A stretch of 64,000 nt of DNA from assembly GCA_002914805.1 (NCBI GenBank), contig JXTB01000259.1, positions 248,275-312,274 on the forward strand, in the 5' to 3' direction. The position numbers and the translations under genes were made by a program. This DNA is from Parasponia andersonii (lineage: Eukaryota; Streptophyta; Magnoliopsida; Rosales; Cannabaceae). A model generated the notes under the pieces. That model saw nothing but the letters and a program-made list of their open reading frames with translations. It made no database searches and had not been told where the DNA came from. Below, piece by piece: positions 46,285 through 57,904 of this stretch (position 1 is its first letter; every line of letters starts with the position of its first letter).

Positions 46285-46900
46285 CTAGCCAAAATTTGCA
46301 TTTAGAGAATTGGCATAGAGGCAGTGTTCCCTTAACTTCTGCAAGATGACTTTGAGGTGTTGTTCATATTCCTCTTGAGATCTTGAGTAAATCAAGATGT
46401 CATCGATAAAGACTATGACAAATTTGTCCAAGTATTCCTGGAACACTCTATTCATCAGGTTTATTAATGTCGCAGAAGAATTGGTTAGCCCAAAAGGTAT
46501 CACTAAGAACTCATAATGCCCATATCGCATTCGAAAGGCAGACTTTGGAATATCGCTCTCTTTAATTCTAAGTTGATGATAGCCCGATTTCAAATTGATC
46601 TTTGAGAAAATTGCAGCTCCTTTAAGTTGATCGAACAAGTCATCTATCTTTGGCAATGTATATTTATTCTTTATTCTTTATTCAATTCTCTATAGTCAAT
46701 GCATATTCTGAATATTCCATCCTTCTTCTTCACGAATAGCACAGGTGTGCCCTATGGTGAGTGACTTGGTCGGATGAAACCCTTGTCTAATAACTCTTGT
46801 AGTTGAGTTTGTAACTCTTTAAGCTCAGCAAGCGCCATCCTGTAAGGTGCTTTGAAAATAAAGGCAGTACTGGGCAGTAATTTAATCTCAAAGGAAATTT
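46285..46900 (-). pseudogene. Reverse transcriptase remnant of F1
   Basis: 46285-46656 reads [51 protein letters not shown] and [24 protein letters not shown] is the plant Ty3/gypsy form of the YxDD active-site motif. Fossil. Confidence 0.92.
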
Positions 46901-47079
46901 CTCGCTCCAGCATTAGTTCTAGCAGATCATCGAGAAACGCGTCAATGTACTCCTTATTGATGATTACATCTTCTAGGCTTTTCTATTGTTCTTTACTTTT
47001 ATCTAAAATATTAGGTAGATATCCCAAACACCTATTACTCAAAATTCTCCTTGCTTACATTGCTGAGATCATCACTCGA

Positions 47080-47480
47080 GATTGCTTCTTAGTATCTCCA
47101 TTATAGGTGAACGTGTCTTCTCCTAGAGGTTTGAACGTGATCCTTCAACTTTGACATTTAATGTTAGTATTATACCTTTCCAAGAAGTCTATTCCGAGAA
47201 TGACATCATATACAATCATTCCTAGGATGACTAGGTCAACATACAGTTCCCTAGTAGCTATAATTATTAGAACATGTCTTATCCAATAATTTGTTGTCAA
47301 AGTTTCTCCTTAAGGTAGAGCTATATTTAAAGTTCTAGTCATTCTATCACTATTCTGAGCTAGTCTTTTTGCAAACACACATGACACAAAACAATACATA
47401 ACACCAGAATTAAACAAGACATATAAATTTTGAGTGGCAATAGGCAACTGATCTGTGACCACATCAGAGTTTCCTACATC
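47080..47480 (-). pseudogene. Protease-region remnant of F1
   Basis: Placed by order between RT and the zinc knuckle. Minus strand near 47380-47440 reads YVLFNSG-like text, corresponding to the VLFDSGATHSF retropepsin neighbourhood. Weakly supported on its own. Confidence 0.5.
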
Positions 47481-47533
47481 TGCATAATCTTTTGTAAAGG
47501 TGTTAACTTAGGTAGTGGTTTTTGGAGGTACTT

Positions 47534-47760
47534 TCATTCTTCCTTGACCGATCTAGGGTCCTTCAGGTTTGATCTACATATTGTGAATTTGGGATTCTTA
47601 CGGCTTAGATATGGTTGGTAGGTTAGCCTGATTCTGTTTATTGTAGCAGTCTTTGGCATAACGACCCTCCTTACCACAAAGGTAGTAGGTATTTGAGCCA
47701 AAGTAATATTCCCCAGGGTGTTTCTTCCCACACTTAGGACACAATGAAAAATCTACCTTG
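47534..47760 (-). pseudogene. Gag zinc-knuckle region of F1
   Basis: Minus-strand text includes CPKCGKKHPGE and YYLCGKEGRYAKDCYNKQ, matching the two cysteine motifs of Tekay-type gag (CPKCGK.H.GEC...CYRCGKPGHFAKDC). Confidence 0.8.
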
Positions 47761-47930
47761 GTCTTCTTTTACTGTTGAGGCTTTCCTTTTTGAGTTTTTT
47801 GGCCACTAAAAATATTCATTCTCTACCTTTCACTATAATTATTACGGTTATTATTGTTGTTGTTCTTGTTCTTATTATGGCTAGACTGTGTGCTAAATCC
47901 TCTTTGGTTGTTGTCCTAATTTGGTTTAGC

Positions 47931-48780
47931 TCATCCGCATTGGTTCTTCTTTAATTCGAAATATTTTTTTCGTTCTTTCTTAGCTTGGGCATGACGATAT
48001 TCTGCTCTGAGTGCCCTTCCTACACATTTTGCAACTATAGTTGGTGGGTTGTCGCTACTATCAACGACAACTACTAATTCAGTATGAAATATTTTAAGTA
48101 TCCTCCTTACTTGTTCCTCTTCAGCAGGTACCAAATAGGGACACAATCTTGCAAACTGGTTGAACTTTCGTATGGCCTCAGTGATTGTCATATTCTCTTA
48201 TTTTATGTTAATGAATTCATTTTGTTGGGCTCGCATCGCCATACGATTATAGTATTTCTAATTGAATTCATTGATGAAGTTATTCTACGACATTTCTCTA
48301 ACATTTCTTCTCATTTTGACTATCTCCCACCAATATTATCCACCTTTCTTCAGGACATAAGACACACATAACACCTTTTTATGGTCATTAAGGTTCATAA
48401 AATCTAGGATGGTTTGGATTCATAACAACCATTCTTCGACCACCAAAGGATTCGTCGATCCTTCAAACTTAGTAGGACGCATCATTTTGAAGCGTTCAGA
48501 AATTGGTTCTTTGGGCTCCACACCTCGATTAGGTATTACAAGTTTTGGTTGTAGTACTAGTTCTTCCTCTTAAAGCGGAGGTTCTTCATTGTCCACTTGA
48601 GGTTCGACGTCCTCTTAGTGTTGTTGTCTTAGTTGCTCACAAAGGTTCCTTATCTCCTCCTCTTGAGCTTGGAGTCATTGTTGCATGTTAGCTACAAGAT
48701 TACTTAAGTCGGGTGTTTCAGGTGCATTTATTAGACTGACTCGTGGTCTTCCCCTCCCTCTTGCTATTTTTTGTTTTTAG
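47931..48780 (-). pseudogene. Gag remnant of F1 (Retrotrans_gag type)
   Basis: 47931-48191 reads MTITEAIRKFNQFARLCPYL then VPAEEEQVRRILKIF, the Retrotrans_gag pattern (YxxxFxxLsrfaP.lv..E..k...F..GL). Upstream, near 48430-48500, RFKMMRPTKFEGSTNPLVVE matches the family's P..F.G..DP...E.WL. The glycine/arginine-rich start (RGRGRPR near 48740-48760) is also typical. Confidence 0.85.
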
Positions 48781-48800
48781 TTGACTCCTATTAGTTCAGG

Positions 48801-49601
48801 ATATTATTAGTTTTCTCAACTTCGATTATGAAGAAAAAGGATAAATTAATTAATAAGACATACATTGTTTCATAATTATATTATTTCATTAATTAAAGTA
48901 CAAGATAAGAACATATAAACATTTCTAGTCTACTCTATACTTAATCTCTTATATTAGTGTTTGAAGATTCACTAGGGTTTTCTTCTGGATCCTCTTAAGA
49001 GTCTTCCTCATTGTCATTAGTGTGTCCTTGTTCAGTGGGCATGGTTCTCTCCGCATCAATTTGCAGTCGTACACTTTTTGCTCTTCTTCAGGGTCTCTTT
49101 ATTGTAAAGGTGTTCTTATGGTATTCCTGCAAGATGATCCTATAGCCGTACTCTGTTCCATTTCCCTTTGATATTCTTCTTTCGCATGAATTGCCTCTGA
49201 ACTAATACGTTCAAGATTCATATCAACAAGTGGGCTCCTCATGTGTCTTCAGATATAACTTGGGATTCCATTCCAATAGGTCATAAGTAGGATACTATTA
49301 GGCCATCTCGGAGGGAATAGGCGAACTACTTCCTCAGAAAAATGGATGTTATATTCTTCCATAGATTGGCGTGGTTGGGATTCCCATCTATTTCTCACAA
49401 AGTCAGAAGCTCGTTCTTGTAATTGGGTCTCTGCTGTCAAGATCTCTATTGGATTGTTATGGTATACATAGTCAATATTTTCACTTTTCTTAAGTTATGT
49501 TATTTTTTGAGTTTTGGGGAACTAATTAGAAATCATCATTATTAGTAGATTATCTCTTATGTTTTCAGTATATTTTTCCTTTTTCTTAGGACAAGCAGAC
49601 A
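48801..49601 (-). pseudogene. Gag-like fragment of uncertain owner
   Basis: Minus frame 49249-49440 reads SDFVRNRWESQPRQSMEEYN then IHFSEEVVRLFPP. The pattern (QG/QS-x-EEY-x-x-F-x-E) resembles a retroelement gag core but lies upstream of F1's gag start. It could be extra 5' sequence of F1 or part of another element. The rest of the stretch holds no recognisable gene. Confidence 0.4.
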
Positions 49602-49619
49602 TTTAAGTTTGGGGGTATT
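49602..49619 (+). other. Polypurine tract of element I
   Basis: TTAAGTTTGGGGGTATT immediately before TGATGAAGAGG; the classic Athila/Tat form. Confidence 0.85.
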
Positions 49620-51299
49620 TGATGAAGAGGATATTTACCTCTAAATCAAGTATATTTCAAGTTCAAATAGTTCTGCACTTTCAAGTATTTTTGTTGGTTT
49701 AATGTGTTTTTATTTGTTTTTGTAGTTATTGTAAATAAATAAGAATTAACATGAATTTGTACCCCAAATATGGTTATTTCAAACCATTTGGATTGAAGTT
49801 GAATTTGATATAGATGTAACACAATGAAAATGGGGGAAAACACAGCTAAAATAAAGAAATGACGCATGTAGGAAGCTACGGCGCCGGTCCAACAGCAAGA
49901 TGGCACCATAGCACTAACTCTTGGGAATTTGAGACTCTTTTTGATGCCATAGCACCCTATTCCATGCCACAGTGCCATCCTCTATTTCTTTGGTCAACAT
50001 AGACGCCTAAGACTAACTTTTCGACGATTCAAGATTACAGATTTAGCTTGGTTTATGTATGCAAGCGCCACCTCTTTAAAAATCTATCTTTAGGATTGTA
50101 AGAGGTATTGAGGGTGAGAGATAGAGATACGGAGGTAGCCATAGAAGAAGAGGAAGAAAAAGAATAAAAAGAGCTCTAATTTTGGAGCTTCAGTCCTCTA
50201 TTTTTTGATTTCCACTACATCACTTACCATCTTTTTCCTTACTTTCTAGGTCGGTTTTCTTTGTATTTTCTCATATTTAGAAAGTGATATTATTGAGAGT
50301 AAATTTTTGAAGAAGAATTCGAGAAAGCAAGTACCAAGTATTGGATAAGGAGATTGACAACCTCTAAGAACACCTTAAAGCTTGTTTAAAGGGGAATTCT
50401 ACAATTTTTTTCTCTTTAATTTTGTATTTCTTAAACTCGTTATATTAAAATATTATTGTTCTTAATTTATATCATGAACTAAATATTTTTTTATCTACTT
50501 TTGCTGTGTGAACCAACCTAGTAACTTGTGTTTACTTATTTCTCTCCTCTTTCATTAATAAAATTTATTATTGAGTTATTTGCTTTATCTTATGTATATT
50601 GATTCTATTTAATTGATCATTAAATAGATTGTTGAGTAAAATTTCAATGCCCTTGGAAAAGGAAATAGAAATTTGGACTTAGCTAAAATAACATAGGGCC
50701 ACCTAGTAAGGGGTATGTTTGCATATGACAAGAATATATCTATATGACTTGTGTAACTGATAACTCTATGAAAATAGAGTTATTTATATTCTTTTTCTTA
50801 TTAATTTTGTGTGTTTTTGAGTAATTTTAGTTTAATTTTTAGATAATTTAGGTTATTTTATTTTTTAATTTAGTTTAATTATTTAGATTTAATTTTATTG
50901 AATTTTAGTTTACTTTAGATTTAATTTTAGGATAGGAGTTTATTTATCAATTTATTTTTGAGTTTTAGTATTTAGACTATTTATTTTGAATTTAAATCTG
51001 ATTAGGATTTATTTAGTTTTAATTTGTTTTATTTTTATTTGATTTACATTAAATAAAAAAGAAAAAGAAAAAGGAATAAATCGGAAAAATGAAGAGCCAA
51101 TCTCGCGAGTGGGAAATGGACTCTAGGCACGATCTCAGCCATCAATTCAATACCCTGGTCATCCGGATGCGCGCGTGCATCTCACACGAAGGAGTGGGCG
51201 AGTGAGGAAGCAGCCGACATATGGGGCCCGCACTGAAGTAGCTGCAAGGTTGTGCCAGATCAAGTGAGTCTCGGCTCCCGTACACTCGGTTTCTCTGCC

Positions 51300-51545
51300 A
51301 TTGAAACATCGCCACGTCGGAAACTAAAGTCAACTTTTGCAAATGTCCAATCATACACATTCTAGTGCTGAGCTTATTATTTTCGGCTGCACCAGATCAC
51401 GACTCAAGGCTCAAAAAACGTGGGGAAGTGAGAGAAAGAAAAAAAGGGAATTGAGGGAATTATAGGAGTTTGACAGATCACTCAGCGAGTTTGCTCTTTT
51501 AGAAACGTGGGAACTTGCACAATATTCAAGCTGAGCTATAAATAG
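51300..51545 (+). promoter_or_regulatory. Promoter region of solo LTR J
   Basis: GCCACGTCGG (ACGT core, ~51310), AAAGTCAACTT (W-box core TTGAC on the minus strand, ~51325), CCAATCAT (~51345) and the TATA box TATAAATAG (51538-51546). The order and spacing suit a plant RNA polymerase II promoter. Function is inferred only. Confidence 0.45.
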
Positions 51546-51719
51546 CCAGAACGTGAGGAGAAAAATACACACCAATTTTGAGAAGAGAAAATTCTACTTT
51601 TTCCTAGAAAGAGAGTGCGAGATGAGTGCAGGATTAGGCTATTTTTAGAAAGGCTAGAGAGATGATCTTAGTTGTGTAGTTTTTTCTATTTCCTATCTTT
51701 GATTCCTGAGAGTGCTTCG

Positions 51720-51887
51720 ATGCTTATAAATTTAGTTTATTGAATTCTTCAGTATTTTTATTTTCAATATATTATCTTCTAGTTTCTCATATAAATTCAG
51801 TCATGCTTATAAATTTAGTTTATTGAATTCTTCAGTATTTTTATTTTCAATATATTATTTTCTAGTTTCTCATATAAATTCAGTCAT
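51720..51887 (+). repeat. 83-bp tandem duplication in LTR J
   Basis: ATGCTTATAAATTTAGTTTA starts at 51720 and 51803; the two units are nearly identical (one change seen, ATTATCTTC/ATTATTTTC). Confidence 0.9.
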
Positions 51888-52695
51888 GCTTTCTTTATGT
51901 GATGATTTAAACTAGATTATAATTATATTTGTTTTATTGGTTGATCTTTTACCGCAGTATTGTCTCTATGATATATTGTCGATCTTAGATAACCAATAAG
52001 ATAGATTATTTTTGGTGTTAATTAGAAGAATTTCTCATATTAAATACTTTAAACTAATACCTGATCGTAATTACTATATTTTCTGGTTATGTGTTTGGGA
52101 TGTGAAATATATAATTGAGTGATAATTAGGAATCAAATTTGGTAACAGTTAGACGAACAATTAAGTGAATCTTGAAGCCTTGTTTTCTCATATTGGTATT
52201 TTCATTTATTATTTCTGTGATTATTTTAATTTATTGCAAAGATAATTCCTATTTTCAATTCTTCTTTTTGTTTTTCGTTACCTTTTATTGTTGACTTACT
52301 TCTCTGTGGAATCGACACCTTAATCTAAACTGCGATAACCGCTAGTTTATTTTGAGCGTAGACAGTAACCATTTTTGAGATCTTAATCTTAGTACACCTA
52401 CTTCAATTCATATTTGAGGTAATGTTTTATCTTGTCTAGATAGATATGATTTCCACTTAGAAAAGGCTTCTTGGTCATATTAGATTTTCGGTTGACAACT
52501 CTAGTAGATTAATTAATTTTAGAAAAAAATTAGGAGATATCAAGACAAGACAGAGGTTAGGAATCTAGTAAACCTAGATCGATTTATTTCCTTGCATATA
52601 ATTTTATTCGTTTAGAATCGTATTTTATTTTCTTTCTTTTGCATTTCTTATCTTTTGTTTGGATGAAATTACAATTCACGGATTTTTATACTTCT

Positions 52696-53376
52696 CAAAT
52701 TACCAAAACAACCACTTAATCAATGAGCATGCTATGCAAAAAGGTATCATCAATGCAAACACTCAAATGTAGAGCCAAGTCATGATGCATCCAAATCAAG
52801 TGATCACGAAGATGTCAAATTTCAAGAAAATACTATCTCAGTCTAATAAACACCAATAAGGTCAAGCCATAACAATGAAGTGCAAACACTAAACCAGTGT
52901 ATCACAAGCTGAAATCCTCGAGAAAATATAACCACAATCAAATGCTACAAACAAAAGCGACCACAAAACCCGAGAGACAACATATAGATAACCCATAAGA
53001 CAGTCAAACACAACAACTAAGGTACAAGATACCGAATTGCTACCTTTAGAACCCATGAGGTTCATGTAGCCTACAGCCTGAATAGACGGAAGAGTACAAG
53101 AACGAACGTCCATTTGAAATGAAGGATTACGCTAAGAGCGGAAATCAATAGTCTCATGTCAACCCGACACTTCAGAGACTGACACTCCTGGGAAGTCACC
53201 ATCCCAAAGAGACCAGAATTTCGCTTTGAAAAGGTTTAAGAGAGGACTTGGAAGGAAATGGAGCAAAAGTAACTTATCTAGCCAATCCCTAAGTGATGTA
53301 TGAGGTATTTATCAAAACCATTTCTAAAACATTTTTAAACACTAAAAATTTACATAGGCTCGATCCCAGACGGATC
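52696..53376 (-). mobile_element. Internal 5' part of a D-family Tekay-like element
   Basis: Begins right after the LTR at 53377 with a decayed iMet-type primer site (53352-53368, minus TGGGATCGAGCCTATG). The minus frame 52889-53113 (MDVRSCTLPSIQAVGYMNLM) has no recognised domain. The rest of the element is missing to the left, where the I LTR abuts. Confidence 0.55.
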
Positions 53377-55646
53377 TGTCACGACCCAAAATCCCAGACC
53401 GTGACTTTTTAGTAATTTTGAGTGTAAATTAATATAAATAAAGAATTTTACAAATTTCGGAGAGAACCCAGTACTTGGATATTTCATTTTAGTCCTTGAC
53501 TCATTAGAAATTCTATAAAAAAGGAACGCATCTTTAGTTTAATTTATTAAGAGAGATAGGCCAATTAAAATTTGATGAAACATAGATAATTTGTACGAAA
53601 ACTTAATTTGATAAAAACTTTAGCGTTGATTAAAATAAAGTTTGTAAATCTTGAATCAGAAAGTCAAAAAATTGATTTACAGAATTAATCAAAATTTCCA
53701 AGCACTTAAAACATTAAAAATATGCTCCTTGGGAACTATGGGGTCCCATATAAATATATACCAAATCCTCAAATAGTAGTAAATACATCCTCATACATTT
53801 ACTTAGTAGACTCAATGAACTTGGCTAAACAGTTAGACATGGAGAAAGAGTGAAACAAAGAAAAGTACCAACCTAAGGAGGAATAAGACCCCGATCCTAA
53901 GCCAAGCGACTTGTCTAGCCATCGATACAACTGATTTGAATGAGTGATCACCTGAAAGGAGGTGAAAAAAGAGAAGGAGTGAGCTCGAAAGCGCAGTAGG
54001 AAAGCTATTACCTCAATTAAAACTTTTATAGTGATAGAAAGCCCCTGCATGGTTAGTTTAATCCAAAATAACTTTGCAAAACTATATGTGCATATATTCA
54101 TAAAATATCCAAAACTGAGAGTCCATATACACATACATATATATAGAGGTACGGAAAACAAAATATCCCAAAACTAATCAGTCCACAAACATATGATACA
54201 AATCCACCTATACCCATGAGTTCACTACCTCTCATCAATGGAAAGCAGGGTGTTGGCACTACGTGTACCATACAGCCTGCCTGAAACCTAGCCCATAACC
54301 GGAGGGGACACCCGTGTGTCGCCTACCAAACCTGGAGGGGCAATCGCATTGTCTACGCTTGCCAAATGGGGAGATAATCAAAAGAAATACCCCGTACATG
54401 TTCACGGACTCTCACCGTCGGTGGGGCCGCAGTGCCACATTGTAAAAACCCCATGATGCTAACCTGGGACTCATGTGTGATTCTATGACACGTGTACTCT
54501 GAACTGATGTGTAAAAGTAGCCATGCAGTAAATAAAGTTCAAATGATGCTCTGGTTTTTAATAAAATAATTCATTAAATTTTGTAGAAAAATAGGTAGCA
54601 TTACGGCCATATTGTAACATACCAAAAAATATCCTACACTCAGAAAATTTCCAGAGCAATCCAATATATAAATCATACCATTCAATTCCATCACAGATAT
54701 TTAAAAGTTCTAAATCACATTTGTTCTCATATGTTGCAGAAAATAAGTTTTATTCCAAACGACGTAAAAGAGAAGTAACCAAATCCCTACCTCACTAGAA
54801 TAGCGATACCACACTATTGGATGCTCAAGGTACCGTTGGACGATCACTCGGAGGGTCGGGAACTGATCCCATGCCCTCGATCGTCCTCTTGCGAAAAACC
54901 AACTTTTCACTGGAGCTTCAATCCACAAACAGACCTCTTCACTGAATTCTTAGCACCCAAAATAGCTAGGTTAGCCATATGAGTTGTCCTATTCGGGTTC
55001 GGGCCCATACCAGACCGGTGGCATGCAAAATGAGACAAAATCTCGACCGTCCGATCTCAATTTTCGTGCCGATCACCAAACGACACAATATATATATCAA
55101 ACTTCTCCATTTTGCGAGTACATTCCAAAAATGACAACGAAAACGAAATCTAATGGTCGGATCAAAAACTAAAATTCAAAACTCAAAATACCCTAAAATG
55201 GCAACTTTCAATCTGGGTAAAATGGGATCGTGACATATATACCTTGACGATCTTTGCGATGATACGAACCTAATGGGACCAGTTAGAGGTCGAATGGATG
55301 CCAAATTCTTCGCCGACGATGAAAAAACTGAAGCGGCTGTTTCTCCGCCTCCGGCGACGGCGGACGACTCCGACGCCCTACAGCTGGCCGGCACTTGTTC
55401 GTGGTGGCCTGGGGGAGCTCTGTCAGTGGTTTGCCTGGTCGGACGATGGTTGGCGGTGGCTTGGCGGCTTCCTGCATTCCTTCGACTGAGAGAATGAGAG
55501 AGACGAGGGAAAGAGAGAGTGAATCAGGGGGGGGACGAGAGGGAGAGAGAAAAAGAGTGATATATATATTTAATTAGTTTTTTTTTATTTTAAAGCTGGT
55601 CAAATGACCATTCTACCACTAAAAAAATTAGGTTTTTTACATGACA
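53377..55646 (-). repeat. D-family Tekay-like LTR (about 2.27 kb)
   Basis: Minus strand starts TGTCATGTAAAAAACC at 55646 and ends GGGTCGTGACA at 53377. Matches 10405-12315 in the opposite strand. TATA-like run at 55561-55572 (minus), then a pyrimidine-rich leader and a GC-rich block (55270-55500). Frames on both strands of that block (60-74 aa) are composition effects and are not conserved in the sister copy. Confidence 0.75.
55561..55573 (-). promoter_or_regulatory. TATA region of the D LTR
   Basis: Minus strand TTAAATATATATATCAC, followed within ~10 bp by a CT-rich tract of some 80 bp (a plant Y-patch-like initiator region). Confidence 0.5.
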
Positions 55647-57904
55647 AGCATATGACCTTGTAGCTATTCGGTTCCCATATAGCTATCATACTACAATGGC
55701 TAGCATCGTAGTTTAAACATTTGTTCTTAGCATGGTGATTATAGGTGTTTCAGTCAGGTACACATACTCCTTTCAAGAACTTGACACACACTTAAATAAA
55801 AATATTCTTCTTTGAACAAAATCTAGTTACATAGTGCTTTAGAAAAATCATTCTTTGAAAATCATAATCTCTTGTGCAATTTATGCAATACTTGTGCATA
55901 CTCATGTCATAATTAATATGCAAACTAATATAGCATAGCATATAACAACATATCATAATGATCATAATAATATCACATAATAGCATGTAACTTTACATAT
56001 AAACATATAAGATGAGATTTACTTACCTCAAGTCCTTAGAAAAAGTTTGTAGTGAAATACCACACAACCAACATTGTTGAAACCACGTGCCACTTCTTTA
56101 TCCCTTATTTTTTTATTATTTATGCAAAAAAAAAAACATTCATTATAAAAAATATTAACACATGCTATCATTGCTCTTAAGAAACATATTTTATATATTT
56201 GAAAAATATCCATAATATAAAATAACATAATAATTTTCATAACAAAACCAAATCTGTAAACATTCAGCAACCTAGGCATACTTAAATAAATTTAGATTCA
56301 ACAATATAATTCGGTTTATCCAAATAATTTTCGTAACTCATTAAGACATATAAACAAAGATCTAGAAAAATTATCGGAATTTATAAAAAAAGATTTAGTA
56401 CATTTTTTATAATTTTGAATCCAAATATTGTAACCCAGTAAAACTGTTAAACTGAAAACCAGTGTACAATGGTAGAATTTTATAGATTTTTTTTAATCAA
56501 AGTAATCTGAAACTTTATGGAAGTAGTTTAAACAATATAAAACATGTATAAAAATTATAGACTACAAAATAGACCATTAGATAGCACTTTAAATTCATGA
56601 AATTCTACATCAGGATTCATATTAGCACCAAAATCAGCAAAATAATAAAGATTTCGAAAATCATATTTAATTGTAAAAATTTCCAAAAATCGTAAAATTT
56701 TTTAGAGAACCTAATCACACATTGATAAACGTCCAGTCAAAATTTCAAGTCGAAAATATATCAATAGTATGAGTTTTGAATGTTAATAAATGGGAATATT
56801 AAGTCTATCAGATTTACTGATGTTAAGGACAATATAAATAAAAAATTTAATAACGAATACAAATAAACCCCTATAATCATAAAATTTTCCAGAATATAAT
56901 CTAACATATAAATAAATAAGTTGTTAAAATTTCAGATTATAAAAAAAATTCTAACCCTAGATATTATAGGTTGAATTTTGATCTAACAGCAGCAAAAATA
57001 ATAAATTCAAAGAAAAGAGTGTTTTTAAATATTTACCTTCTTCTTGAGAATTAAAGAAAACTAAGCAAAAACTCTTGAAATCACAAATACTCTTAGCAAC
57101 TATGAGAGAAAGATAGGTAGAAAAATTTAGAAGGAGACTTAATTGTATTCTTATGAAAAATATATATATATATATGTTTTCGGCTTAGGGTTCTTTTTTT
57201 TTTTTAAATAAATCAATCAATATTTTTTTTTATTATATAACTTCCTTCTTCTTTTTTTTTTAAACTAACATATTAATCTATTACTAGGTTTCATCAAGTT
57301 GTGGGAAAATTCTCTTTTCTCCTTTTTTGACTGAATTAGAATTTTATTTATTTATTTTGTAATAATAAGTAAATACTAACCAAATCTATAAAAAAGTAAC
57401 ATAATAAAAACAAATCTATATATTAATACATACATAAAAAAAAAATTGTGGAATCAAAACTTCACACACGATACACTTATTTTATCATTATAATAATAAT
57501 AACGAACTGCTACTAATAATAATAACAATAGACATACTTAATCATATAGATGATGTGTGCTTTATTAAAACTTAGGCATATATATATAAGTTTGTTATCA
57601 AATTATTTGGACTCTAAAAACAAACTATACTAAGATTTAAACAACAATAATTACTAGAATAATTTACTTAACTGAATAATAGATACAAATTAATCACATT
57701 ATTATAACAATCATATATAAATGTAAATGCATGAAAATTTATTTCTCCTTAGGCACGTAGTCCAATTTGGCTTTCATGTGCGTATTCCACTACAACCGTA
57801 TTCGCAAAAATTTTCTTAGTGCATAACCATTTCATTTATCATAACCATAGATTTAAAACACATGAAAAACAAAAATCATATTATAAAATAGACTTGATAT
57901 TACA
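55647..57904 (-). mobile_element. Another long LTR-like sequence (N), partial
   Basis: Same layout as the F LTRs in minus orientation: 'AGATGAGATTTACTTACCTCAAG' near 56010-56035 corresponds to the TACTTGCCTCG block of F1 (41775). Then an AT-rich part with A-tracts and a pyrimidine-rich stretch near 57190-57330. It is not close enough to F to join the family. Frames of 64 and 83 aa inside it carry no motif. Confidence 0.45.

Larger units (their letters stand above)
40425..48800 (-). mobile_element. Tekay/Del-like Ty3/gypsy element F1 (minus)
   Basis: 3' LTR 40425-44058, polypurine tract, then integrase, RNase H, RT, protease, zinc knuckle and gag running right to about 48780 on the minus strand: the normal Ty3/gypsy order. 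It lies inside element I; the left flank is GAGAA (40420-40424). A 5' LTR is not seen to the right. Many breaks, so inactive. Confidence 0.85.
50758..52364 (+). mobile_element. Solo LTR J (1.61 kb) with perfect GTAAC duplication
   Basis: Starts TGATAACTCTATGAAAATAG, ends GCGTAGACA, flanked by GTAAC at 50753-50757 and 52365-52369; removing it restores the I LTR (...CTTGTGTAACCATTTTTG, compare 39135). The TGATAACTCTA...AGAGTTA start is of the Athila/Tat kind. No coding sequence. An AT-rich start is followed by a GC-rich promoter-proximal stretch (51090-51400). Confidence 0.85.
37824..52695 (+). mobile_element. Athila-like element I, interrupted by two others
   Basis: 5' LTR 37824-39585 (TGATGAAGAG...CCAATA), TTTTGGCGC primer site, gag remnant to 40424, then a minus Tekay/Del-like element, then the terminal polypurine tract (49602-49619) and a 3' LTR from 49620 (TGATGAAGAGG) to about 52695, itself split by a solo LTR. 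The 3' LTR's last ~100 bp are not seen. The LTRs are related to those of element G. No RT or integrase of its own recognised. Broken; old by LTR divergence. Confidence 0.8.
49620..52695 (+). repeat. 3' LTR of element I, split by a solo LTR
   Basis: 49620-50757 and 52370-52695 match the LTR at 37824-39585 in order, with the ACGGATTTTTATACTT block near 52680 as the last match. Confidence 0.75.

Noticed and set aside
55273-55577. Cluster of overlapping 60-74-aa frames on both strands in GC-rich DNA
   Set aside because: Frames overlap on both strands within an LTR leader and are not conserved in the sister LTR at 10405; GC-rich sequence simply has few stops.
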